Part shown: one piece after another, positions 17,725-24,537 of the stretch
How the letters are laid out: the number at the start of each line of letters is the position of its first letter
Position numbering within the stretch: position 1 is the stretch's first letter
Source of the DNA: CAXMST01 sp038206985
Lineage (GTDB): Bacteria > Actinomycetota > Thermoleophilia > Solirubrobacterales > 70-9
Assembly: GCA_038206985.1 (NCBI GenBank)
Contig: JBBRAH010000002.1
Span: 1-64,000, forward strand
Direction: 5' to 3'
DNA length: 64,000 nucleotides
Notes under the pieces: generated by a model
Seen by the model: only the letters and a program-made list of their open reading frames with translations
Database searches by the model: none
What the model was told of the DNA's origin: nothing
Program-made: the position numbers and the translations under genes

Positions 17725-17731
17725 CCGGGGC

Positions 17732-18637
17732 ATGCCGGCGCCCCGCATAGCCAGCCTCGTCCCCTCGGCGACCGAGATGTGCTTCGCCCTGGGACTCGGT
17801 GAACAGCTCGTCGCCGTCACCCACGAGTGCGACTACCCCGAAGGGGTGCAGCGCCTACCACAGCTGACGCGCAGTGTCATTGAGCCGGGCCTTGCTCCGG
17901 CTGAGATCGACCGGGCCGTACGCGAACGCACGGCGCGCGGCGAATCGCTCTACGAGCTCAACCGGGAGCTGCTCGCTTCCCTCGACGTGGACCTGATCGT
18001 CACCCAGGCCGTCTGCGCGGTCTGCGCGGTCAGCTACGAGCAGGTCTGTGAGCTCGCCGCCGATCTACCCCGCAGACCCCGGGTCCTCTCCCAGGACCCA
18101 CGGCTACTCGGCGAGGTTCTCGACGACGCGAACGATCTGGCCGAGATTGCCGGAGTTGCCGATCGTGGCCCGGCGCTACGCGATGCGCTGGCAGCCCGGA
18201 TCGCTGCCGTACGGGCCGCGGTCGAGGGACGCCCCCGACCCCGCGTTGCAGCTCTGGAGTGGCTCGATCCGCCCTACTGCAGCGGCCACTGGGTGCCGGA
18301 GATGATCGCCGCGGCCGGCGGCGAGGACGTTCTCAGCGACCCGGGGGAGCGCTCGCGACAGCTCGGGCTCGAGGAGGTGGCGGCCGCGCAACCGGATGCG
18401 GTGATCGTCATGCCCTGCGGTCTCTACTGCGAGGAGGCGGCCCGCGAGATGGAATCGCACCTCGATGAACTCGAGGGGATCGGGGCCACCAGGATCTTTG
18501 CCGTCGATGCGGCCTCCTCGTTCTCGCGGCCCGGGCCGCGTCTCGCGGATGGCGTCGAGCTGCTCGGCCACCTGTTGCACCCGGACGCGGTGGACGCTCC
18601 GTCCGAGCTGGCCTTCAGTGCCCCGGCCGCACGCTGA
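17732..18637 (+). CDS. BtuF-like cobalamin-binding protein without signal peptide
   Basis: 301 residues of the two-lobed helical-backbone (TroA/BtuF) periplasmic-binding fold. The start IASLVPSATEMCFALGLG and VAVTHECDYP are typical of BtuF-like proteins, as are LIVTQAVCAVCAVSYEQV and WLDPPYCSGHWVPEMI. The protein begins directly with the first beta strand: no signal peptide or lipobox is visible, so it probably works in the cytosol. No btuCD permease or ATPase is adjacent. ATG chosen with TATAGT 7 nt upstream. Ligand assignment is by family only. Confidence 0.82.
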   Translation: MPAPRIASLVPSATEMCFALGLGEQLVAVTHECDYPEGVQRLPQLTRSVIEPGLAPAEIDRAVRERTARGESLYELNRELLASLDVDLIVTQAVCAVCAVSYEQVCELAADLPRRPRVLSQDPRLLGEVLDDANDLAEIAGVADRGPALRDALAARIAAVRAAVEGRPRPRVAALEWLDPPYCSGHWVPEMIAAAGGEDVLSDPGERSRQLGLEEVAAAQPDAVIVMPCGLYCEEAAREMESHLDELEGIGATRIFAVDAASSFSRPGPRLADGVELLGHLLHPDAVDAPSELAFSAPAAR

Positions 18638-18657
18638 GAACCGGACGACCCCTCAGA

Positions 18658-19572
18658 TCAGAGCGCGACGCCGGCACCCGAGTTCGCCACGAGCACTGCT
18701 CCGGCGAAGAAGGCGACGCCGAGGGCCGCGAGCACAGCGATCTCCGGAGGGCTGAGCCTGCGCCCGGAGGAGCGTTCCGCCCGGAGTGTGACCAGCGCCA
18801 CGATCACGCCACCGACCAGGCCGCCGAGGTGACCACCGATGCTGATCCCGGGCACGCTGAACGTGATCACCAGGTTGAGCACCAGCCAGAAGCCGAGCTG
18901 CATCACGACCTGGTCGAAACCGCGATTGCGCGCGATCAGCAAGGTCGCGGCAAACAGCCCGTAGATCGCGCCCGAGGCTCCGACCGTGTTCTGGAAGGGT
19001 TCGCTGAGGGCAATCGCGCCCATCGAGCCCGCGATGAGTGAGATGAAATAGATCGCGACCAGGCGGGGTGTGCCGATCGCCGGTTCGATCAGGCGACCCA
19101 GCACGAACAGCACGAACATGTTCACGCCGAGGTGGAAGAAGCCGCCGTGCAGGAAGCCGCCACTGATGATCCGCCACCACTCGCCGCCGGCTTCAGCGAT
19201 CGGCGGAGGGGCGCAAGGTCCGCCGCTGCCCACCGCGTTACCGCAGAGGGCCAGGTTCTCGGTGAACGATCCGCCACCGTCGAAGCTCGTGGCGCCCCCG
19301 CCGGTCGCCAACTGGACCACGAAGGCGGCGACGTTGATCACGATCAAGGCGAACGTGGCCGGAGCGGTCTCCGACAGCGATCCGGCGCCACCGCCGGCGT
19401 TATAGGACGGACGCTTGACCTTCGTCTTCTCGCCCGCGCACTCGGGACAGCGCATCCCCACCGGGGAGGGCGTCATGCAGTCGGGACAGATCGGCCGTTC
19501 GCAGCGCGAGCAGGCGACATTCGTCTCCCGATCCGGGTGGCGGTAACAGGTATTGAGGGTGCCTACGGCCAT
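18658..19572 (-). CDS. Rhomboid-family intramembrane serine protease with N-terminal zinc-binding domain
   Basis: 304 residues. Residues 9-46 are a B-box-like zinc-binding segment (CYRHPDRETNVACSRCERP, CPDCMTPSP, CPEC). A Gly/Ser linker follows, then the rhomboid core from about residue 70 with six or more membrane segments. The catalytic serine lies in GASGAIYG and the histidine in ISIGGHLGGLVGG; the first-loop EWWRIISGGFLHGGFFHL is the standard WR motif. It should cut single-pass membrane proteins within the bilayer. The start has TCTAAT 10 nt upstream and a TTGATC -35. Confidence 0.93.
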   Translation of the reverse strand: MAVGTLNTCYRHPDRETNVACSRCERPICPDCMTPSPVGMRCPECAGEKTKVKRPSYNAGGGAGSLSETAPATFALIVINVAAFVVQLATGGGATSFDGGGSFTENLALCGNAVGSGGPCAPPPIAEAGGEWWRIISGGFLHGGFFHLGVNMFVLFVLGRLIEPAIGTPRLVAIYFISLIAGSMGAIALSEPFQNTVGASGAIYGLFAATLLIARNRGFDQVVMQLGFWLVLNLVITFSVPGISIGGHLGGLVGGVIVALVTLRAERSSGRRLSPPEIAVLAALGVAFFAGAVLVANSGAGVAL

Positions 19573-19582
19573 CCGGGGGAAG

Positions 19583-19612
19583 ATTAGACGGCGGCGGTCA
19601 GCGGCCGATCAA
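19583..19612 (-). promoter_or_regulatory. Promoter for the rhomboid gene
   Basis: TTGATC and TCTAAT separated by 18 nt on the minus strand, with the -10 ending 10 nt before the ATG. One of the few near-leaderless starts here with a recognisable -35. Confidence 0.5.
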
Positions 19613-19640
19613 ACTGCGGCGACCGCTTCGCGACCGATGG

Positions 19641-20369
19641 CTACTCCAGCGCCGCGGCAACCACGACGCCGGTCGTCGGCTGCTCGCTGCCACCCGAGGG
19701 CTCGCGGGTGACCATCACCTGATCGGCATTCCCGGGGATGCCGGGGACCACGGCCGAGCCGTGGCCGTTGTGATCGATCACGAAGATCGAGGACGGGGAA
19801 ACCTTGCCGTCGTGGGCAATCCACGCCTGGTAGACCTCGTCCTGGGGAGCCGGAGGCAGGTTGTCCACCTGCAGCGTGCCTTCTCCGTCGGCCACGGTGA
19901 GGGTGCCGCTGGCGTCGCTCTGCGGGGACGCGGGCAGGGCCGCGTAGCTCTGCGGCTGCCCCTCGCCACCGCGAATCGCGTAGCCGCCAACGGCGGCGAC
20001 CACCAGCGCCATGGCGGCAAAGCCGGCCAGGGCGGGTCGCATCGGCGCGAGGTGCTGAAGGAAGGACTGAATCCGGCTGCCGACGGATCGAGCCGGCTTC
20101 GCCGCCACGGGAGCCTGCTCGGCAGCCTCCTCGCGCACGATCGCCATCAGCCGCTCGCCGAGCTCGGGCGGGGCATCGAGCTGCGAGACGGATGCCGGGA
20201 TGAGATGGACCGCCGGCTGCAGCCAGTGGAGGCGCTCCGTGCAGGCCTCGCAGGTCGCGAGGTGATTCTCCAGCGCGGCCGCCTCGGAGCCGGTCAGGGC
20301 GCCGAGCGAATACGCGGCAAGGTCGTCGTGGTGGTCTTCCTGGCAGTTGTTGGCGTTACGCTCGCTCAT
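19641..20369 (-). CDS. RskA-like anti-sigma factor with ZAS zinc motif
   Basis: 242 residues. The N-terminal anti-sigma domain has the zinc motif H-x3-C-x2-C in NHLATCEACTERL. One membrane segment (PALAGFAAMALVVAAVGGYA, about residues 112-131) leads to an extracellular RskA-type domain with the AALPASPQSDASGTL and QAWIAHDGK features. It should hold the ECF sigma factor of the overlapping upstream gene at the membrane and release it by regulated proteolysis. The start overlaps the sigma gene by 4 nt. Confidence 0.93.
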   Translation of the reverse strand: MSERNANNCQEDHHDDLAAYSLGALTGSEAAALENHLATCEACTERLHWLQPAVHLIPASVSQLDAPPELGERLMAIVREEAAEQAPVAAKPARSVGSRIQSFLQHLAPMRPALAGFAAMALVVAAVGGYAIRGGEGQPQSYAALPASPQSDASGTLTVADGEGTLQVDNLPPAPQDEVYQAWIAHDGKVSPSSIFVIDHNGHGSAVVPGIPGNADQVMVTREPSGGSEQPTTGVVVAAALE

Positions 20370-20965
20370 CCCAGCCCCTCCGCTGCTTCGGGAGTCATCG
20401 CCTCGGCGATCTCGGCCCGGATCTTTTCCAGGCCGAGCCGCATCCGGCCTTTAACGGTACCGAGGGGGAGGCCGATCATGCTCGCAATCTCACTGTGGCT
20501 GAACCCGCCGAAGTAGGCGAGTTCAATCACCTTCGACTGCTCGTCCGGCAGGGATTCGAGCGCGCCGCGCAGTTCACGGGCAGTCTCGTTGCGCAGAGCT
20601 TCGGTCTCGGTCCGCTCCTCGGAGGGGCGGCCGTCGAGGATCGCGTCATCATCGTGATCGAGCTTTGGAGCGTTGGCGCCGCCGCGACGCAGTGCGTCGA
20701 TCGAGCGGTTGCGGACGACCGACAGCACCCAGGAGCGAACCGAGCCCCGGGCGCGGTCGTAGCGGGCGTTGCTGCGCCAGATCGAGAGAAAGGCTTCCTG
20801 TGTGGTGTCCTCGGCCATGGTTTTGTCGCCGACGATCCGGTAGGCGAGCGAGTAGGCGGCGCCGCCGTGGCGCTCGTAGAGAGCTTCGAAGGCAGCGGGC
20901 TCCTTGCGGTCGGCGACCGCCATGAGATCCTCGTCGCCGAGACGGGACATGCGGTCCGGGCTCAC
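20366..20965 (-). CDS. ECF sigma factor (SigK/SigL-like)
   Basis: 199 residues. Region 2 (FEALYERHGGAAYSLAYRIV, EDTTQEAFLSIWR, WVLSVVRNRSIDALRR) and region 4 (LESLPDEQSKVIELAYFGGF, SEIASMIGLPLGTVKGRMRL) are complete. Paired with the overlapping anti-sigma gene downstream, it forms a classic membrane-controlled ECF module. The GTG start is listed; ATG 15 nt downstream is an alternative. The divergent spacer of 134 nt to the DUF4383 gene holds the promoter, which I could not define. Confidence 0.94.
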   Translation of the reverse strand: MSPDRMSRLGDEDLMAVADRKEPAAFEALYERHGGAAYSLAYRIVGDKTMAEDTTQEAFLSIWRSNARYDRARGSVRSWVLSVVRNRSIDALRRGGANAPKLDHDDDAILDGRPSEERTETEALRNETARELRGALESLPDEQSKVIELAYFGGFSHSEIASMIGLPLGTVKGRMRLGLEKIRAEIAEAMTPEAAEGLG

Positions 20966-21099
20966 GAGACAACCTCAGGCGCGGGCGCCGATGCACGATT
21001 TCTATGGGTGGAGCACACCATCACAGGACAATCTACGGTTTGCCGGCCTGCGTGGATCAACGCCACTTCGGGAACCGCGAGCCGAAACCCACCGATCAG

Positions 21100-21549
21100 A
21101 TGAACGCCCCCACCGATTCCGCCGCTACGCCGGCCCGTCTCTACGCCCTGATCGCGGGCGCGGGAATGACGCTGGGAGGGATCGGTGGATTCTTCTACGA
21201 CGCCAGCTTTGGGACCGGCACAGAGCTGGCCTCCGACGAGATCCTCTCCCTGTTCCCGACCAACGGCTGGGAGAACATCCTGCACCTGATTCTTGGGCTG
21301 GCCGGCCTGGCGCTGGCTTCGCGCTCGCCGCGGGCGTATTCGCTCGGGGCGGGCGCACTGCTCACAGTCTTCGCGCTCTGGAGCGCCGCCGTAACCGACC
21401 GCGGCAACGGTTCCCTGCTGGATGTGATCCCGGTGGGCGGCAAGCTCAACGCACTGCACCTGTTGCTCGGTCTCGCGGGCATCGCCGCTGGGATTGCTCA
21501 GGAAAGGCGCTCGCGCAACTCGTCCGCGAGCCCGCGCAAGCCCTCGTGA
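21100..21549 (+). CDS. DUF4383-like membrane protein
   Basis: 149 residues with four hydrophobic segments. TNGWENILHLILGLAGLALA and VGGKLNALHLLLGLAGIAAG are an internal duplication typical of DUF4383 proteins, which are common in actinobacteria and of unknown function. The ATG at MNAPTDS is chosen; an upstream in-frame ATG would add 32 residues without membrane or family character. Its last 52 nt overlap the convergent gene on the other strand. Confidence 0.75.
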   Translation: MNAPTDSAATPARLYALIAGAGMTLGGIGGFFYDASFGTGTELASDEILSLFPTNGWENILHLILGLAGLALASRSPRAYSLGAGALLTVFALWSAAVTDRGNGSLLDVIPVGGKLNALHLLLGLAGIAAGIAQERRSRNSSASPRKPS

Positions 21550-21839
21550 CGCCGCCGGCGCCGTACCTCGATCACGACGAGACCCGCGCCGGCCACGCCA
21601 CTGACCGCCGCCGCGGCGATCGGCCTGACCCAGTTGCGGGGATCGCGCAGCGACTGCAGCTCGCTGTCAGTCAGCTCGCGCGACCAGTCTGAGAGCTCGT
21701 TCGCGGCGGCCTCGCTGAGTTTCGAGAGCGTGGTCTCGAGCCGGCCGCTGAGCCGTTCCGGAGGTTCGATCGGACGCAGGGTCTCGCTGAGCAGGGCTTC
21801 GAGATCGATGTTGCTCAGGTCGCGGCGCTGCTCAGTCAT
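21498..21839 (-). CDS. Small single-pass membrane protein, probable sigma regulator
   Basis: 113 residues, family not recognised. The N-terminal 70 residues are charged and helical (LSNIDLEALLSETLRPIEPP); one membrane segment is at about residues 74-90, followed by a basic RRRRRH stop-transfer and a short tail. It overlaps the ECF sigma gene by 8 nt, the position of an anti-sigma factor, but no zinc ZAS motif is present. Calling it a regulator is inference from position. Confidence 0.65.
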   Translation of the reverse strand: MTEQRRDLSNIDLEALLSETLRPIEPPERLSGRLETTLSKLSEAAANELSDWSRELTDSELQSLRDPRNWVRPIAAAAVSGVAGAGLVVIEVRRRRRHEGLRGLADELRERLS

Positions 21840-22413
21840 CGTCGGGCTCCTCCCTCACATCGCCGTTGCGAATCGCGAGATCCTCTTCCAGCTGCTTGAT
21901 CGACCGGTGAATCAAGACCTTGGTTGCCCCGTCGGTCCGGCCCAGGGCACGAGCGATCTCGCGATTCGACATCCCGAGCGCGAAGCGCATGATCAGCGCC
22001 TCCCGCCGATCCTCGGAGAGGTGGGTGAGCCCCTCCATCACCTGGCGTAGCTCCTCGCGACCCTCGGCGACCCGCTCGGTCCCGTGCGGGTGCACCGGCG
22101 GCTCGATGTTGTCCAGAGCCGCGGTTGGCCTGCGGGCGCGGTCGCGGTGGTAGTTCGACGCGAGGTTGTGCGCGATCCTGATCAGCCAGGGGCGCAGCGG
22201 CCGGCCGTTGGACTCGCGGCGCGCGCGGTCGAAGTGCCTGTAGGCCTGAAGAAAGGTCTGCTCCGTGAGGTCCTCGGCGTCGTGGTGATTGCCGATCCGG
22301 TAGTAGGAGTAGGAGTAGACGTCGCGCAGATGAGCGCGGTAGAGGTCCTCGAAGGCGCGATCCAACTCCGCCTTCGCCTTTCCCTCCAACATCCCCGAAT
22401 CGCTTGTGGCCAC
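21832..22413 (-). CDS. ECF sigma factor
   Basis: 193 residues. Region 2 is FEDLYRAHLRDVYSYSYYRI with EDLTEQTFLQAYRHFDRA and WLIRIAHNLASNYHRDRAR; region 4 is LTHLSEDRREALIMRFALGM and NREIARALGRTDGATKVLIH. A His/Pro-rich linker (EPPVHPHGTER) joins them. GTG start with TAGTCT 6 nt upstream; ATG seven codons later is possible. Target promoters are unknown. Confidence 0.93.
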   Translation of the reverse strand: MATSDSGMLEGKAKAELDRAFEDLYRAHLRDVYSYSYYRIGNHHDAEDLTEQTFLQAYRHFDRARRESNGRPLRPWLIRIAHNLASNYHRDRARRPTAALDNIEPPVHPHGTERVAEGREELRQVMEGLTHLSEDRREALIMRFALGMSNREIARALGRTDGATKVLIHRSIKQLEEDLAIRNGDVREEPDDD

Positions 22414-22419
22414 GCGGCA

Positions 22420-22425
22420 AGACTA
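22420..22425 (-). promoter_or_regulatory. Putative leaderless -10 hexamer for ECF sigma gene
   Basis: TAGTCT on the minus strand, 6 nt before the GTG. It sits between the sigma start and the stop of the PlsC-GpsA gene. Confidence 0.4.
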
Positions 22426-22428
22426 CGG

Positions 22429-24174
22429 TCATGCCACGCTTCTCGCCCGCTCGGCCCGGCGCAGCCTCGCCACCCACTCACTCGCGGTGAGCTCACCCTC
22501 GATCAGCTGGGCCAGGCCGATCAGTCCCTCTGCGCCCACCCCGGAGTCATCCACCGCGGCGGCGATCAGAGGCACCGAGTCGAGGCCTTCTGAGGCCTGG
22601 CCGAGTCGTTCGGGAATCTGAGCCGCCGGCACACCGCTGCCGAGCAGCTCACCCGCACGGCGATTGCGACTGCCGGGAGCGAGGATGGTCGCGGTCAGGT
22701 CGCCGACCCCGGCGAGCCCGGAGAACGTCTCCAGCCTGGCGCCCTTGAGCGTCGCGTAGGCGACGCACTCGCGCCAGACCTCCGCGGCGGCGATCCCGGC
22801 GGCGTTGAGGCCGTGCGGCTCAGCCGCGGCGGCGGCCAGCGAGGCCGCGTTCTTGGCAGCACCCGCCATCTCGACTCCGACCACATCAGGCGTGCGCTCG
22901 CAGATCAGGCCCGCCCGGTCGAAGACGTCACCGAGCTGCGCCCGGAGATCGGCGTCGGCGCTCGCCAGAGCCAGCGCGGCAGTGCCTGAGGCGGCCTCCT
23001 TCGCGTGGGCCGGGCCGCCGAGCGAGGCCAGTGCCCGCGCCCGCACCCGGTCGGTGACGTACTCGGAGGGCAGCGTGCCCAGGGGCGGGACGAGGCCCTT
23101 GCTGAGCAACAGGACCGCCGTGCGTGAGCCGATCTTCTCGCCCAGGGCACCGACCGCCGCCGGCAGCGACGCCGAGGGCACGGCCAGGCAGACGAGATCG
23201 AGCCCCGCGACCTCGATCTCGGTCGCCTTCTTGACGGTGATCCCGTCGGAAAGATGGATGCCGTCCAGGTACTGCTCGTTCTCGCGCGCTCCAGCGAGGC
23301 GCTCGGCCTGCTCTGCCGTGCGACAGCCCAACTGGACCTCGATTCCACCCCGCGCCAGCAACACGGCGACCGCTGTGCCCCAACTACCGGCGCCGATCAC
23401 GGCGGCCTGGCGCATCGGCGGCAAGCCGCCGAGCCACTCCCACTGGAGCTCGATGCTCGGCCAGATTCGGCTGGTCACCGTCGATGCGAGGGATGGAGAG
23501 GGGTTGTCCTGGCGGGGGAAGCTGACCGCGGCGCCGGCCCGCATCCGCACCCGGACCGGGCGGATCTTCCAGCCGTCGCGGACATGCTCGGTGCCGTGCA
23601 CTGCGACCGGCAGCACCGAGGCGCCCGACTCGAGCCCGAGCCGGCCGACGCCCCGGTGCGGCGCGGCGAGTGAGCCCTGGCGAATCCGTGTGCCCTCGGG
23701 GAAGATGCAGACCGCTCCGCCGCGGGCCAGGATGCCCGCCGAGGTCGCGAGCGCATCGGAGTCGGCCTGACCCCGGCGCACGGGATAGGCGCCGAGCCGA
23801 TTGAGAATCCAACCCTGCCAGGGCTTTTCGAACAGCTCGACCTTGGCCACGTAATGCAGGGGCTGGCCCCAGGGCAGCATCGCCCCGATCACAAACGGAT
23901 CGAGGAAGCTGCGGTGGTTCGCCGCGACGATCAGCCCATCCGGGTTGTCAACCCTGGCGTGCTCTTTGCCGACGCGATCGAGACGGAACCAGATCAGGAA
24001 GAAGGGCTGGAGGAAGGCGCGGACGATGTAGTAGACGAGTCGGTTGACCCCCTTCTCCCGCGTGAAGCGATGGTAGGAGGCGAGGCGCTCGGGGCCGATC
24101 CGCTCGGCCGCGCCGGTCTGCGGTGCCGGGCGCGGCTTTTCACTGCGTACCTCGGCTCCTGGCGATTCCGACAC
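22429..24174 (-). CDS. PlsC-GpsA fusion: acylglycerol-phosphate acyltransferase plus glycerol-3-phosphate dehydrogenase
   Basis: 581 residues, one uninterrupted frame with two complete enzymes of phospholipid synthesis. Residues 40-245 are a PlsC acyltransferase with NHRSFLDP (H87, D92) and FPEGTR (158-163). Residues 254-581 are NAD(P)-dependent glycerol-3-phosphate dehydrogenase: GAGSWGTAVA (261-270), LLSKGL, GGPAHAKEAASG, GAAKNAASLAAAAAEPHGLN and the C-terminal FSGLAGVGDLTAT. It could make sn-glycerol-3-phosphate and later acylate lysophosphatidate, both at the membrane. An internal ATG at the start of the GpsA part has no clear RBS, so separate translation is unlikely. Confidence 0.93.
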   Translation of the reverse strand: MSESPGAEVRSEKPRPAPQTGAAERIGPERLASYHRFTREKGVNRLVYYIVRAFLQPFFLIWFRLDRVGKEHARVDNPDGLIVAANHRSFLDPFVIGAMLPWGQPLHYVAKVELFEKPWQGWILNRLGAYPVRRGQADSDALATSAGILARGGAVCIFPEGTRIRQGSLAAPHRGVGRLGLESGASVLPVAVHGTEHVRDGWKIRPVRVRMRAGAAVSFPRQDNPSPSLASTVTSRIWPSIELQWEWLGGLPPMRQAAVIGAGSWGTAVAVLLARGGIEVQLGCRTAEQAERLAGARENEQYLDGIHLSDGITVKKATEIEVAGLDLVCLAVPSASLPAAVGALGEKIGSRTAVLLLSKGLVPPLGTLPSEYVTDRVRARALASLGGPAHAKEAASGTAALALASADADLRAQLGDVFDRAGLICERTPDVVGVEMAGAAKNAASLAAAAAEPHGLNAAGIAAAEVWRECVAYATLKGARLETFSGLAGVGDLTATILAPGSRNRRAGELLGSGVPAAQIPERLGQASEGLDSVPLIAAAVDDSGVGAEGLIGLAQLIEGELTASEWVARLRRAERARSVA

Positions 24175-24250
24175 GCTCAGGCTTACCCCCGCTGGAGTGC
24201 TCCGTTACAGAGCGCCGGCTCGAGCTGGATCCGGTGGCCCCGCCGCGCAG

Positions 24251-24323
24251 AGCCCGGAGTGGGACTTGAACCCACAACCTTTGCTTTACAAGAGCAGTGC
24301 TCTACCAATTGAGCTATCCGGGC
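24251..24323 (-). tRNA. tRNA-Thr (anticodon UGU)
   Basis: 73 nt fold as a full cloverleaf: acceptor GCCCGGA/TCCGGGC, D arm GCTC/GAGC with loop AATTGGTA, anticodon loop CTTGTAA (anticodon TGT), T arm GTGGG TTCAAGT CCCAC, discriminator T. CCA is not encoded. The anticodon stem has one C-A mismatch at its base. The 214 nt between its 5' end and the next start codon hold no gene; CTCTAGATT about 16 nt upstream may be its -10. Confidence 0.95.
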
Positions 24324-24537
24324 GTGGCAGCCAATCTAGAGGACCTCAGAGCCGCAACCGGCCTCCGCGTGGATCGAGCACGTGGCGCGATCGGCGCGCC
24401 CAGACCTCGCCCGGTTGGTGGTTGCCGAGCTGCCTGACCTCGGTTAACCTGCTCCGCGGCAGCCAAGTTCGATCGTAGGGCAGATTTTGCATCGCTCGGC
24501 TCCGCAAGCTCGTCCCTTTCCGAAAGGTGCCTCTCTC

